DNA of 64,000 nt from Cryptosporangium aurantiacum (GTDB taxonomy: Bacteria; Actinomycetota; Actinomycetes; Mycobacteriales; Cryptosporangiaceae). Positions 1 to 8,339 of the stretch are shown piece after piece. The notes below the pieces were generated by a model that ran no database searches, was not told where the DNA came from, and was given only the letters and a program-made list of their open reading frames with translations. The DNA is taken from contig NZ_FRCS01000001.1 in NCBI RefSeq assembly GCF_900143005.1, forward strand, positions 1,426,001 to 1,490,000, written 5' to 3'. How positions within the stretch are numbered: position 1 is the first letter of the stretch; each line of letters begins with the position of its first letter. A program made the translations under genes and the position numbers.

Positions 1-1641
1 ACCGGGCTCCGGGTCGAGGCCGACCTGCGCGGATCGACGTGGGAGGCCGTCTCGACCGACGAACACCGGCAGACGATCGCGGCGGCGATCGGTGCGTCGC
101 TGACCGCGCTCGCCGCCGACCTCGGCCTGCCGATCAGCCCGGAGGTGACGGTCCGGGACACACCGGACCCCGATCCGGACGGCTGGTGCCTCGCCCTGCG
201 CGTGGAGGACCGCCCGGTCCGGTACCGCTGGACGCTGCAGGCACAGGTGGGCACCCTGATCGGCGTCGGCGAACCGGGGTCGGTGGAGCAGCTGGCCGCG
301 GCGGCCGCCGAGCTGTGCCGGGAAGCGGTCGCGGGGCAGGCGTCGGTGCTCCTCACCGCGGTGGGGGCCGCCGAGATCGCTGGTGCGATCCGGGACCGCG
401 GTACGAGCCTCCCGCCGGTCGACGGCGCGTGGCTGGACGGCGTCCTGCGGGGGCTGCTGGATCTCGGTATCGCGGTCGGCGACCCGGACACGATCGCGGC
501 CACGCTGGACGAGCGGGACGACGACGATCCGAGCGCCGCGCTGGAGGCGCTCGTGGCACGGCTGGCCGGGAGCGAGGTGCGGGTCGAGCTGCCCGCCGAC
601 CTCGCCGACGCCCTGCGTACGCCCGACGACGCCTGGGGCGCCCTGGACGGGATCACGTTCGTCGCCGACGCCATGCTGCGGGAGACCGGGCTCGTCGTCC
701 CGCCGCTCGTGGTCCACGGAACCGCGGCCGGGCGGAACGACGCGTTCACGCTGCGGATCAACGACGTCACCTCGACGTTCCCGCTGCTGCCCGCCGACCG
801 GATCGTCACCGACGCCTCCGCCGACCTGGTGACCGCGGCCGTCGAGGGCGCCGACCCGGTGCCCGCCCGGTTCCCGATCACCGGCTCTCCGGGTTGCGAG
901 ACCGCGGCGACGTACGCCGAAGACCTGCTGAACGTCGGCGCGAACACCTGGGATCGGCCCGGGCACGTGGTGCTGACGATCCTCGCGTTACTCCGTCACC
1001 GCGTCGCCTGGTGCGTGCAGCAGGACCGCTTGCAGGCCCAGCTGGACACCCTGGAGGCGATCGTCCCGAAGACCGTGCTCGCCGTGCGCGGTGCGGTCCC
1101 GTCCTGGCGGCTCAGCGCGCTGGTCCGGTCGTTGGTGCTCGGCAGGGTCCCGCTGACGCACTTCCCGTCGCTGCTCCAGCGGTTGCTCGAGCTGCCCTAC
1201 CTGGATCTTCCGGACGCCCGGCTGAACCTCCTCGGCGACCCGGTGACCAGCGTCGGCGCGGCCGCGGTCACCGATCGCGACCGCCGGGTCGAGACGTTCG
1301 TCCGTACCGGGTTGTGCGGGCACAACTTCCAGACCTGGTCCAGCGGCCGGGACCTTCTCCAGGTGTACCTCCTGGCGCCCGCGATCGAGGACCTCGTGCG
1401 CACCGAGCGCGACCACCGGCGGGTGGAGGAGATCCTGGTGCGCGGCGTCGCCACGCAGCTCAGGGCCTTCGTCCACAGCCATCGGACGACGCTCCTGGTC
1501 GCCGACGACGTGCGGCCCGACATCGGCGCCGCGCTGCGTCACGCGCTTCCGCTCGTGACCGTGGCGGGATACGGCGACCTCCCGGCGGACGGGCTGGTGG
1601 CACCGGTGGATCGCCTGGACCTCGAGGGAGCGGACCGATGA
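1..1641 (+). CDS. FHIPEP (FlhA/EscV-like) family protein, 5' truncated
   Basis: The reading frame is open from the first base, so the N-terminus lies outside the window; 546 residues are visible. The last ~200 residues have the layout of the FHIPEP cytoplasmic domain of type III export-gate proteins: an Arg/Leu-rich helical segment (VLGRVPLTHFPSLLQRLLE), an acidic helix-strand segment (LLQVYLLAPAIEDL), and a closing 'TTLLVADDVRPDIGAALR ... VTVAGYGDLP' module. That last module corresponds to the 'PVLLVSPxLR ... VLSYNEIP' end of FlhA. No membrane segment is visible in this part. No other flagellar or type III gene is seen nearby; the only partner is a 4-nt-overlapping zinc-ribbon ORF. The family assignment is by pattern recognition and the function in an actinomycete is unknown. 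Confidence 0.7.
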   Translation, partial: TGLRVEADLRGSTWEAVSTDEHRQTIAAAIGASLTALAADLGLPISPEVTVRDTPDPDPDGWCLALRVEDRPVRYRWTLQAQVGTLIGVGEPGSVEQLAAAAAELCREAVAGQASVLLTAVGAAEIAGAIRDRGTSLPPVDGAWLDGVLRGLLDLGIAVGDPDTIAATLDERDDDDPSAALEALVARLAGSEVRVELPADLADALRTPDDAWGALDGITFVADAMLRETGLVVPPLVVHGTAAGRNDAFTLRINDVTSTFPLLPADRIVTDASADLVTAAVEGADPVPARFPITGSPGCETAATYAEDLLNVGANTWDRPGHVVLTILALLRHRVAWCVQQDRLQAQLDTLEAIVPKTVLAVRGAVPSWRLSALVRSLVLGRVPLTHFPSLLQRLLELPYLDLPDARLNLLGDPVTSVGAAAVTDRDRRVETFVRTGLCGHNFQTWSSGRDLLQVYLLAPAIEDLVRTERDHRRVEEILVRGVATQLRAFVHSHRTTLLVADDVRPDIGAALRHALPLVTVAGYGDLPADGLVAPVDRLDLEGADR

Positions 1642-1877
1642 CCCGACGCTGCACCTGCGGTGGCGCGCTCGCGCAGCACACGATCGAGGTGCCGATCGGG
1701 GGCGTCGCCACGCTGGACGATATCGAGCAGTGGCGGTGCGAAATCTGCGGCCAGAACGCCTACCCGCTGGCGACGCTCCAGCGCGTCGAAGCCGTGTTCC
1801 ACGGCGTCAGCCTGGGCGGCCCACGCGCCGGGCAACTGGTCGTAGATGACGACGAGGGTATGTCGTCGATGCCCTGA
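1638..1877 (+). CDS. Small zinc-ribbon protein
   Basis: This 79-residue protein starts with an ATG that overlaps the stop of the FHIPEP-like gene (ATGA), so the two are translationally coupled. It has a C-x-C near the N-terminus (residues 5 and 7) and a C-x-x-C at about residues 35-38 (CEICGQ), a plausible four-cysteine zinc site like YgiT-type antitoxin N-termini, but no HTH domain follows. The function is unknown; the tight coupling suggests it works with the upstream protein. The acidic C-terminus (VVDDDEG) is unremarkable. Confidence 0.65.
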   Translation: MTRRCTCGGALAQHTIEVPIGGVATLDDIEQWRCEICGQNAYPLATLQRVEAVFHGVSLGGPRAGQLVVDDDEGMSSMP

Positions 1878-2027
1878 CGCGCGAGCCGCTGCCTGCCAGT
1901 GCCCGGGACAACGCCGGGTAAACCTCGATCCGGGCGGGCGGTGCAGTCACATGACACATGGCCGGTCTCCGGCGCCGGGCGTAGGTTCGATTCAGGTCGT
2001 ACCGCGAGTCGAAGGAGCACCTGCCGC

Positions 2028-2876
2028 ATGTCGGAGTCCACAGCCATCCACGCGAGTGCCGCCGGAACGATCGACGTGGGCGGCGATCTGACCGTCAACC
2101 GCCTCGGTTTTGGTGCCATGCGCATCACCGGCGCGGGCATCTGGGGCGACCCGCCGGACCGCGAGGTCGCGAAGGCCGTGCTGCGCCGCGCCGTCGAGCT
2201 CGGCGTCAACTTCGTCGACACCGCGGACTCGTACGGGCCGAACGTCAGCGAGGAGCTGATCGCCGAGGCGCTGTACCCCTACCCGGAGGACCTGGTCATC
2301 GCCACCAAGGGTGGTCTGACCCGCACCGGTCCCGGTGTCTGGCCGCGCAACGGGTCGCCCGAGCACCTGACCAAAGCACTGGACGGCAGCCTCAAGAGGC
2401 TGAAGCTGGAGCAGATCCCGCTCTACCAGTTCCACGCGCCGGACCCGGCCGTGCCGTTCGAGGAGTCCCTCGGCGCGCTGATCGAGGCCAAGGCGCAGGG
2501 CAAGATCCGGCACATCGGCCTCTCGAACGTCGACGAGACGCAGATCGCGATCGCCCAGGGCCTGACCCCGGTCGTGTCGGTGCAGAACCGCTACAACGTC
2601 GACGACCGGACGTCCGAGACGATCGTCGACCTCTCCGAGCAGGAGCAGCTGGTCTTCCTGCCGTGGGCGCCGATCAGCGCGGACAGCCCGGCGATCAAGG
2701 AAGCCGCGGTCAACCACGGCGCCACGCCGCGGCAGATCGTGCTGGCCTGGCTGCTCGCGCGGTCGCCGCAGATCCTCCCGATCCCGGGCACCGGATCGGT
2801 GGCGCACCTGGAGGAGAACATCGGCGCCGCGGGCATCACGCTGACCCCCGCCGAGGTCGCCGCGATCACCGGCTGA
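2028..2876 (+). CDS. Aldo/keto reductase
   Basis: This 282-residue NAD(P)H-dependent oxidoreductase has a TIM barrel. Motifs include the start of the barrel (LGFGAMRITG), the catalytic Asp/Tyr stretch 'FVDTADSYGPN' (D and Y of the AKR tetrad), 'IATKGG' with the Lys, 'LYQFHAPDPAVP' with the His, 'IRHIGLSNV', and 'ILPIPGTGSVAHLEEN' for cofactor binding. The ATG was chosen because GAAGGAG lies 11 nt upstream; the longer frame to 1899 lacks family similarity. The next gene starts at ATGA on its stop, so the two form an operon. It resembles the YdbC/pyridoxal-reductase-like actinobacterial AKRs; the substrate cannot be told. Confidence 0.92.
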   Translation: MSESTAIHASAAGTIDVGGDLTVNRLGFGAMRITGAGIWGDPPDREVAKAVLRRAVELGVNFVDTADSYGPNVSEELIAEALYPYPEDLVIATKGGLTRTGPGVWPRNGSPEHLTKALDGSLKRLKLEQIPLYQFHAPDPAVPFEESLGALIEAKAQGKIRHIGLSNVDETQIAIAQGLTPVVSVQNRYNVDDRTSETIVDLSEQEQLVFLPWAPISADSPAIKEAAVNHGATPRQIVLAWLLARSPQILPIPGTGSVAHLEENIGAAGITLTPAEVAAITG

Positions 2877-3832
2877 TGGGCCTCTCCGGGTTCCCGTTCC
2901 CGTTCCGGGCCGACACGTTCCGGTACGGCACGAACGTGGAGCGGGCCCGGACGCCCGTGCACACGTCCGCCGGGTCGTGGGGCGCGCACGTCGTCGACAT
3001 CGACGACGACTACCGCGCCGACCTCGCGGAGCGGGCCCGGATCCTGGAGCGGGATCCGGGCCGGCTGCGCGTGCTGCCGCACGCGCGCCCGGCCTGCTGG
3101 GACGCGGTGGTGACGGTCCTGCGTGACCTGGCCTCGTGTTATCCGGACGCGATGACGCTGACCAAGGTGGGGGACGCGTTCCGGTGGCGCAACCGGCTGC
3201 TCGGGGTCGACGTGACGTTCCGGGAGGGGGACGACGCTTCGCTGCCCGGCGGCCCGCTGGCGTTCCTCGGTAGCCAGATCCCGGACGACATCGTGCTGCT
3301 CGACCAGCGGGAGGGCGCGCTCTGGGCGGACGCCGCGTGCGTGACGTTCGCGGCCGGGTGGTCGGTGGGGTTCGACGTGGGCATGACGTTCACCGAGATC
3401 CACGGGCCGGTGCCGCGCGTCCACGCCGACGGGGTCGTGTCCCGCGCCGAGCGTTTCCTGATGCGCTTGCAGCCGGGGGAGGAGTACCGGCGGACGAACT
3501 GGTCGATGACCGTCGGCCGGTGCCTCGACACGTCGACCGAGGCGCAACCGTCGTGGGGGCCGGCGCGGGCCGCGGCCGGTGCGCTGTCCGGGGACGAACT
3601 CGCCGAGGTTCTGCACCTGCGGGTCGAGGTGCAGCACCTGATCCGGCTGGGGTACTCCGGCGCGGTGCTGTTCCTGATCCGGACGTATCTGGCCTCGCTC
3701 GCGGAACTGGCCGCGGTCCCGGAATGGCGCCGGCGGTTCGGGCGCGTGCTCGCGGAACTCCCCGAGGACATGGCGTCGTACAAGGGGCTCTCCCCGTTCC
3801 GCGCCGAGGCGTCACGCTGGCTTCTCGGCTAG
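2876..3832 (+). CDS. Heme-dependent oxidative N-demethylase-like protein (DUF3445)
   Basis: This 318-residue protein is translationally coupled to the aldo/keto reductase by an ATG overlapping its stop. It carries the DUF3445 pattern: an N-terminal 'FPFPFRADTFRYGTN' module, 'LLDQREGALWADAACVTFAAGW', 'IHGPVPRVHADG', then 'RRTNWSMTVG' and 'LRVEVQHLIRLGYSGAVLFLIRTYL'. The latter is typical of the family's Arg-rich core ('LRxERQTLxRLPxTGAVLFTIRTY'). Members bind heme and are linked to oxidative N-demethylation of alkylamines. Usual length is about 300 residues, so this one is full. The 3' end overlaps the convergent LacI-type gene by 21 nt. Confidence 0.82.
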   Translation: MGLSGFPFPFRADTFRYGTNVERARTPVHTSAGSWGAHVVDIDDDYRADLAERARILERDPGRLRVLPHARPACWDAVVTVLRDLASCYPDAMTLTKVGDAFRWRNRLLGVDVTFREGDDASLPGGPLAFLGSQIPDDIVLLDQREGALWADAACVTFAAGWSVGFDVGMTFTEIHGPVPRVHADGVVSRAERFLMRLQPGEEYRRTNWSMTVGRCLDTSTEAQPSWGPARAAAGALSGDELAEVLHLRVEVQHLIRLGYSGAVLFLIRTYLASLAELAAVPEWRRRFGRVLAELPEDMASYKGLSPFRAEASRWLLG

Positions 3833-4825
3833 GTGGGCCCCGGTGGTGCCGCGGATGACGAGATGGGGCGGGATGACCAGCTCGCGCGGTGTCACGGTCT
3901 CGCCCTCGATGCGGTCGACCGCCCGGGTGATCGCCAGCGTCGTCATCGCGGCGGTGTCCTGCGCGATCGTCGTCAGGTCCAGGTAGGTCAGCCGCGCCAG
4001 CCGGCTGTCGTCGTAACCGACCACGCTGACGTCGCCGGGGACGCTCAGGCCGGCGCGCCGGAGCGCGTCCAGGACGCCGGTCGCCGCGAGGTCGTTGAAC
4101 ACCGTGATCGCGGTCGGCGGGTCGGTGAGCAGCGGCGCCGTTGCGGTGGCGCCGTCTTCGCCGGTGGGGCCGCCGGGCACCACCCGGATCTCGGCGTCCA
4201 GACCGTGGTGGCGCATCGCGTCGCGGTAGCCGCGGCGGCGCTCCGCGGTGCCCGGTGTGCGTCCGCCGTCGATGTGGACGATCCGCCGGTGGCCGAGCGA
4301 GACCAGGTGGTCGACGGCCTGGTGCAGGCCCTCGCAGTCGGCGTTCCGGACGACGTCCACCGCGCGGTGCCGGACGTCCCGGCCGAGCGCGACCACCGGC
4401 ATCCGGGACGCCAGCGTGGCCAGCTCGGACGTCGGGGACTGCGGGCCCAGGATGAGCAGCGCCTCGCACCGGTCCTGGAGCAGGCCGCCGATCGCGGTCC
4501 GTTCGTCGCGGCGGGGCGTGACCGCGCTGAGCGCCAGCTCGTACCGGAGCTTCTCGGCCGCCTCGTAGAGGCCGGTGACCAGGTCACCGTGGAACGCGTG
4601 CTGGACGCCGAACACGACGCCGAGCAGCCGGCTCCGTCCGCTGCGGAGCAGCCTCGCGCGGCTGTCCGGGTGGTAGCCGAGGCGGTCGGCGACCTCGAGG
4701 ACGCGGCGGCGCGTCGCCTCGCTGGCACCCGGAGCGTCGCGCATGACGATCGACGCCAGCGCGGTCGAGACCCCGGCCTGCGCGGCGACGTCCGCGAGGG
4801 TCGGCCGGCGTTCGCCTGTCCGCAT
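3812..4825 (-). CDS. LacI family transcriptional regulator
   Basis: This 337-residue protein has an N-terminal LacI HTH (TLADVAAQAGVSTALASIV, residues ~9-27), a hinge helix (ARLLRSGRSRLLGVV), and a periplasmic-binding-protein-like effector domain ending in 'VSVVGYDDSRLARLTYLDLTTI'. The start is supported by a TACGCT box exactly 6 nt upstream, suggesting a leaderless message. It lies 33 bp downstream of the MFS gene on the same strand. A 6+2+6 dyad between them could be its operator. It probably controls the transporter or itself; the inducer is unknown. Confidence 0.93.
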   Translation of the reverse strand: MRTGERRPTLADVAAQAGVSTALASIVMRDAPGASEATRRRVLEVADRLGYHPDSRARLLRSGRSRLLGVVFGVQHAFHGDLVTGLYEAAEKLRYELALSAVTPRRDERTAIGGLLQDRCEALLILGPQSPTSELATLASRMPVVALGRDVRHRAVDVVRNADCEGLHQAVDHLVSLGHRRIVHIDGGRTPGTAERRRGYRDAMRHHGLDAEIRVVPGGPTGEDGATATAPLLTDPPTAITVFNDLAATGVLDALRRAGLSVPGDVSVVGYDDSRLARLTYLDLTTIAQDTAAMTTLAITRAVDRIEGETVTPRELVIPPHLVIRGTTGAHLAEKPA

Positions 4826-4831
4826 CCGCGT

Positions 4832-4837
4832 AGCGTA
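4832..4837 (-). promoter_or_regulatory. -10 box for a leaderless LacI transcript
   Basis: TACGCT is followed by 6 nt (ACGCGG) and the ATG. This TANNNT-N6-start layout is the usual geometry of actinobacterial leaderless promoters. No clear -35 box is seen. Confidence 0.5.
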
Positions 4838-4843
4838 CTGAGC

Positions 4844-4857
4844 CCCACGGACGTGGG
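4844..4857. promoter_or_regulatory. Dyad CCCACG-GA-CGTGGG between MFS and LacI genes
   Basis: Perfect 6-bp arms with a 2-nt centre sit in the 33-bp gap, just upstream of the predicted LacI -10 box. The symmetric LacI-family style supports an autoregulatory operator. A short hairpin ending the MFS message is the alternative. Confidence 0.45.
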
Positions 4858-4858
4858 A

Positions 4859-6100
4859 CTACGCCACCGGGGCCGGAACGGCGGTCGGCTCGCTCTTGTC
4901 CGTGGGCCGTCGGGCGTCGAGGCGGAAGCTGAGGACGGCGAGGGTGAGGCCCGCCAGCGCGAGGCCCGCGCCGACCCACGCCGGGGACGTGTACCCGAAG
5001 CCCCACGCGATCACCAGCCCGCCGAGCGCGGCGCCGAGGCTGTTCGCGACGTTCGTCGCCGACTGGTTGATCGCCGCGCCCATCAGCTGCGCCCGCGGCG
5101 CCACCGCGATCAGCCGCGCCTGCAGTGTCGGCGCGTTCACCAGGCACGCCGCCCCGACCGCGAACGCCGTGACGAACAGCCCCACCGGGTACCGCGCGAC
5201 GAGCGCGAACAGCGCCGCGGTCACCACGACGGCACCGAGCCCGAGCAGGATGCTGCGGCGCAGGTTCCGGTCACCGAGCGCGCCACCGACCAGGTTGCCG
5301 ACGGTCATGCCGAGGCCGATCGTCGCGAGCACCCACGGCACCGCCGACGGCGACAGCCCGGCGACGTGCACGGTGATCGGCGCGATGTAGCTGTAGACCG
5401 CGAAGAACCCGGCGAACCCGATCGACGCGACGGCGGCGGCCATCCAGACCTGCGGCGTGCGGAACGCCTCCAGCTCCCGCCGGGGCGAGCCGCCCGGCGC
5501 GGCGGCGATCGGCGGCACGGTGGCCAGCACGGCCAGCAGCGTCAGCACGAACATGCCCGCGATCGCCAGGTACGCCCACCGCCAGCTGGTGGCCTGGCCC
5601 AGACCGGTGATCAGCGGAACGCCGAAGATGTTCGCCGCGGTCAGCCCGGACAGCACCGCCGCGAAACCCTTCGCCTGGCTCCCGGGTCCGATCAGCGCGG
5701 CGGCGACCATGCCCGCCGCGCCGAAGTACGCCCCGTGCGGTAGTGCCGCGACGAAGCGCGCGAGCAGGACCAGCGGGAACGTCGGCGCGACCGCGGACGC
5801 CACGGTGCCGGCCGCGAACAGCGCCAGCAGGCCGAGGACGAGTTTCTTGCGCGCCATCCGCGCGGTGAGGGCGGCGATCACCGGGGCGCCGACGACCACC
5901 CCGAGCGCGTAGGCGGTGATCGTCCACCCGGTGGTGGCGACCGCGTCCGACGTCGAGTGGGCGTATCGGTCGGGGAGCAGGCCCTGCGCCATCTCGGGCA
6001 GCAGGCCCATCGCGACGAACTCGGTCAGGCCGACCGCGAACCCGCCGAGCGCCAGCGACAGGACGGCGGCGTTCCGCCGTCCGCGGGACACAGCTTCCAC
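4859..6100 (-). CDS. MFS transporter (AraJ/DHA1-like exporter)
   Basis: This 413-residue inner-membrane protein has about 12 hydrophobic helices. Family marks are 'GWTITAYALGVVVGAP' in TM2-3, the basic loop 'LTARMARKKLVLGLLALF' after TM3, and 'ALPHGAYFGAAGMVAAALI' in TM4-5, typical of AraJ/YdhP-like sugar or drug exporters (DHA1). The GTG at 6100 is preferred because GGAGGG lies 5 nt upstream of it. An ATG at 6148 in the same frame has no ribosome binding site. It is divergent from an AraC-type gene, with palindromes in the gap, and is followed by a LacI gene. The substrate is unknown. Confidence 0.9.
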   Translation of the reverse strand: MEAVSRGRRNAAVLSLALGGFAVGLTEFVAMGLLPEMAQGLLPDRYAHSTSDAVATTGWTITAYALGVVVGAPVIAALTARMARKKLVLGLLALFAAGTVASAVAPTFPLVLLARFVAALPHGAYFGAAGMVAAALIGPGSQAKGFAAVLSGLTAANIFGVPLITGLGQATSWRWAYLAIAGMFVLTLLAVLATVPPIAAAPGGSPRRELEAFRTPQVWMAAAVASIGFAGFFAVYSYIAPITVHVAGLSPSAVPWVLATIGLGMTVGNLVGGALGDRNLRRSILLGLGAVVVTAALFALVARYPVGLFVTAFAVGAACLVNAPTLQARLIAVAPRAQLMGAAINQSATNVANSLGAALGGLVIAWGFGYTSPAWVGAGLALAGLTLAVLSFRLDARRPTDKSEPTAVPAPVA

Positions 6101-6180
6101 TTCGACCCTCCGGTACGTGTTCGGTCTGCGCACCGGTGCGCGAGTCATCGAGACGCGCTGCTCAGCGTATAGGCCATTGT

Positions 6181-6194
6181 CTAGAACGTTCTAG
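6181..6194. promoter_or_regulatory. Perfect 14-bp palindrome CTAGAACGTTCTAG
   Basis: It lies between the divergent MFS and AraC-type genes and is immediately abutted by two further dyads, so it is a likely operator. It would overlap the -35 region of a leaderless AraC-gene promoter (weak -10 GACAAT 6 nt before the GTG) and lies upstream of the MFS start. Confidence 0.55.
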
Positions 6195-6214
6195 TGAGCT
6201 AACTCACCGGGTGA
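6194..6214. promoter_or_regulatory. Two overlapping dyads GTGAG-N4-CTCAC and TCACC-G-GGTGA
   Basis: The first dyad has perfect 5-bp arms with a CTAA centre. The second overlaps its right arm. Together with the adjacent 14-bp palindrome they fill 34 bp of the divergent promoter, which suggests stacked protein binding sites. Confidence 0.45.
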
Positions 6215-6224
6215 CAATGGGCCG

Positions 6225-7031
6225 GTGATCGTGCAGATCCACTCCGCGTTCGCCGACCCGGGCGAGGGCCGCTGCTCGGCGACCATGAGCGCGGCCGCGC
6301 CGTGGTTGCGCCGGTACGTCGTCGGCTACGGCGGCTACCGGGCTCTCGGCCCCGGCCCGCTGCGCCGCCGGATGTTCCCGATGACGCTGACGACCGTCCT
6401 CCTCGACGCCGACCCGGCGGCCCGCCTGGTGACCGGGCCGCGCGGCACCGGCGGGCTGCACGACGGCCCGGCCTGGCGCGACGGCGTCTCGGTGGGGCTG
6501 ACCCCGGCGGGCGTGCGGACGCTCCTCGGCCCGGAGGCCGGGGTGCTCGCCGACGAGGTGGTGCCGCTGGACGCGGTCGGCGGGCCACGCGCCACGCGGC
6601 TGGCCGACCGGATCGCGGAGCTGCCGGACTGGCCGTCCCGGGTGGCGGCGCTGGACGCGGAGTTCAGCGCCCGGCTGCGCGCCGCGCGTACCGGACCCGC
6701 GCGGATCGTCGACCGGGCCTGGCACCGGCTGCAGGATCCGGCCGGTCGCGCGCCGGTCGGGACGCTCGCCGCCGAGCTCGGCGTCAGCCGCCGTTACCTG
6801 GAGCTGGAGTTCCGGCGCCGGATCGGGCTGTCGCCGAAGACCGTCGCGCGGGTGGCCCGGCTGCAGCGGGCGGTCGGGGCGCTGGCCGGTCCGGACGCGA
6901 CGCTCGGCGCGGCCACCGCGGCCGGGTACGCCGACCAGTCGCACCTGAGCCGGGAGACCCGCGCGCTGCTCGGCGTCACACCGGGGGAGCTGTTCGCATT
7001 CGTCCAAGACACCCTGCGGGCCGCTGGTTAG
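6225..7031 (+). CDS. AraC family transcriptional regulator
   Basis: This 268-residue protein has a C-terminal AraC/XylS DNA-binding domain with two HTHs: 'VGTLAAELGVSRRYLELEFRRRIGLSPKTVARVARLQRAV' (residues ~180-220) and 'ATAAGYADQSHLSRETRALLGVTPGELF' (~225-252). The N-terminal half is a poorly conserved sensor region without recognised motifs. The start is a GTG; nothing longer fits in frame. It is divergent to the MFS exporter, which is its most likely target, and its stop codon contributes the -10 box of the next gene. Confidence 0.9.
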   Translation: MIVQIHSAFADPGEGRCSATMSAAAPWLRRYVVGYGGYRALGPGPLRRRMFPMTLTTVLLDADPAARLVTGPRGTGGLHDGPAWRDGVSVGLTPAGVRTLLGPEAGVLADEVVPLDAVGGPRATRLADRIAELPDWPSRVAALDAEFSARLRAARTGPARIVDRAWHRLQDPAGRAPVGTLAAELGVSRRYLELEFRRRIGLSPKTVARVARLQRAVGALAGPDATLGAATAAGYADQSHLSRETRALLGVTPGELFAFVQDTLRAAG

Positions 7032-7034
7032 CGT
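7029..7034 (+). promoter_or_regulatory. -10 box TAGCGT formed by the AraC-gene stop codon
   Basis: TAG is the stop codon of the upstream gene and TAGCGT is followed by 8 nt and the ATG of the SDR gene. It is one of four such cases in the window. Confidence 0.4.
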
Positions 7035-7042
7035 CCCCGGGC

Positions 7043-7765
7043 ATGACGCTTTCCGGGAAGACTGCGGTGGTGACCGGCGGCTCGCGGGGTATCGGCCGAG
7101 CGATCGTCGAAGAACTCGTCGGACGCGGTGCGCAGGTCGTGTTCTCCTACCAGGCGAACAAGGCCGCGGCCGACGAGCTGGTCGAGGCGCTGGGCGACGC
7201 CGTCCGTGCGGTGCCCGCCGACCAGGCCGACCTGGACACCCTCGACGCGCTGTTCGCGCCGGTCGCGGACGGTTTCGACATCCTGGTGAACAACGCGGCG
7301 ATCAACCCGGGCGCGGCGATCGCGGACCTCACCCCGGTGGAGTTCGACCGCGTGCTCACGGTCAACACCAAGTGGCCGCTGTTCGCGATGCAGCGCGCGG
7401 CGACGCTGCTGCGCGACCAGGGCCGGATCGTGAGCGTCTCGACGCTGAACACCGTCATCCCCGCGCCCGGCCACAGCCTCTACTGCGCGAGCAAGGGTGC
7501 GCTGGAGCAGCTCACCGCGGTCGCCGCGCGGGAACTCGGGCCGCGCGGCATCACGGTCAACACGGTGTCGCCGGGCACGACCGACACCGACCTGTTCCGC
7601 GACACGAACCCGCCCGGAGCAGCCGAGCAGACCGCGGCGTTCACCGCGCTGGGCCGGATCGGGCAGCCGGTCGACGTCGCGCGGGTCGTCGCCTGGCTGG
7701 CCGGCCCCGACGCGGGATGGGTGACCGGCCAGAACATCCGCGCGACGGGCGGTCTGCTCGTCTGA
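7043..7765 (+). CDS. SDR family oxidoreductase
   Basis: This is a 240-residue classical short-chain dehydrogenase/reductase: 'VVTGGSRGIGRAI' (TGxxxGxG cofactor site, residues ~9-20), 'ILVNNAAI' (NNAG-type), active-site Ser in 'VSVSTLN', YxxxK in 'YCASKGA' and 'TVNTVSPGTTDTDL'. It lies 11 nt after the AraC-type gene. 3-Oxoacyl-reductase-like proteins look similar; the substrate is unknown. Confidence 0.9.
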   Translation: MTLSGKTAVVTGGSRGIGRAIVEELVGRGAQVVFSYQANKAAADELVEALGDAVRAVPADQADLDTLDALFAPVADGFDILVNNAAINPGAAIADLTPVEFDRVLTVNTKWPLFAMQRAATLLRDQGRIVSVSTLNTVIPAPGHSLYCASKGALEQLTAVAARELGPRGITVNTVSPGTTDTDLFRDTNPPGAAEQTAAFTALGRIGQPVDVARVVAWLAGPDAGWVTGQNIRATGGLLV

Positions 7766-7772
7766 TGCCTGG

Positions 7773-8270
7773 TCAGCCGCCGTTGAGGCCGGCGATCTTG
7801 CGGTGGTCCCAGGACGCGATCTTGGACGGCGTCAGCTTCACCCAGCCGTGCCGGCCGTCGTGGTACATGTTGCCCTCGCCCTCGAAGTACTTCGCGGCGA
7901 ACAGCCGCTCAGCGGCCTCGAGCTCGGCGATCGACTCCGCGCCGGTGCGCGGCGCCTCGCCGACCTGCTCCAGCGTGCCGCGCAGCTCGACGCCGTGCAG
8001 CTCGAAGAAGTCGTGCCCGGCGTCCACGACGACCGCCACCCGGGGGTCGCGGAGGATGTCGGTCCACCGCTGGCTCTTGACGATCGAGTAGAGCCAGAGC
8101 GACGTCCCGTCCCAGACGAACCAGAGCGGGGACACGTGGGGCGCGCCCGAGGACGTGAGCGTGGCGACCCGGCAGGTGCGGCTCTCGGTGAGGAACGCGT
8201 CCAGTTCCTCCTTCGACAACGCGATCCGACGTCCCCGCTTCTGCGTGTTCAGCACGTTCCCGTCGACCAC
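7773..8270 (-). CDS. Pyridoxamine 5'-phosphate oxidase-like (PPOX class) protein
   Basis: This 165-residue flavin/F420-binding split-barrel protein has 'CRVATLTSSGAPHVSPLWFVWDG' as the first beta-hairpin (residues ~33-55), 'DILRDPRVAVVVDAG' and 'VELRGTLEQVGEAP', then a C-terminal 'RHGWVKLTPSKIASWDHRKI'. These are characteristic of the actinobacterial F420-dependent or heme-binding PPOX class. The GTG start has GAGGAGG upstream. It is convergent with the SDR gene, 7 nt apart. The substrate is unknown. Confidence 0.85.
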   Translation of the reverse strand: MVDGNVLNTQKRGRRIALSKEELDAFLTESRTCRVATLTSSGAPHVSPLWFVWDGTSLWLYSIVKSQRWTDILRDPRVAVVVDAGHDFFELHGVELRGTLEQVGEAPRTGAESIAELEAAERLFAAKYFEGEGNMYHDGRHGWVKLTPSKIASWDHRKIAGLNGG

Positions 8271-8339
8271 AGTGCCTCCTCGATCCGGGTCGCCTTCTGT
8301 TTACCGGACGGCTAGTGCGTACGTCGCCCGACCCGGAAA

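Noticed and set aside
39-1877. 612-residue frame overlapping the FHIPEP-like gene
   Set aside because: Its first 530 residues are Arg/Gly/Pro-rich, typical of a shadow frame in GC-rich DNA; only the last 79 codons form a real gene.
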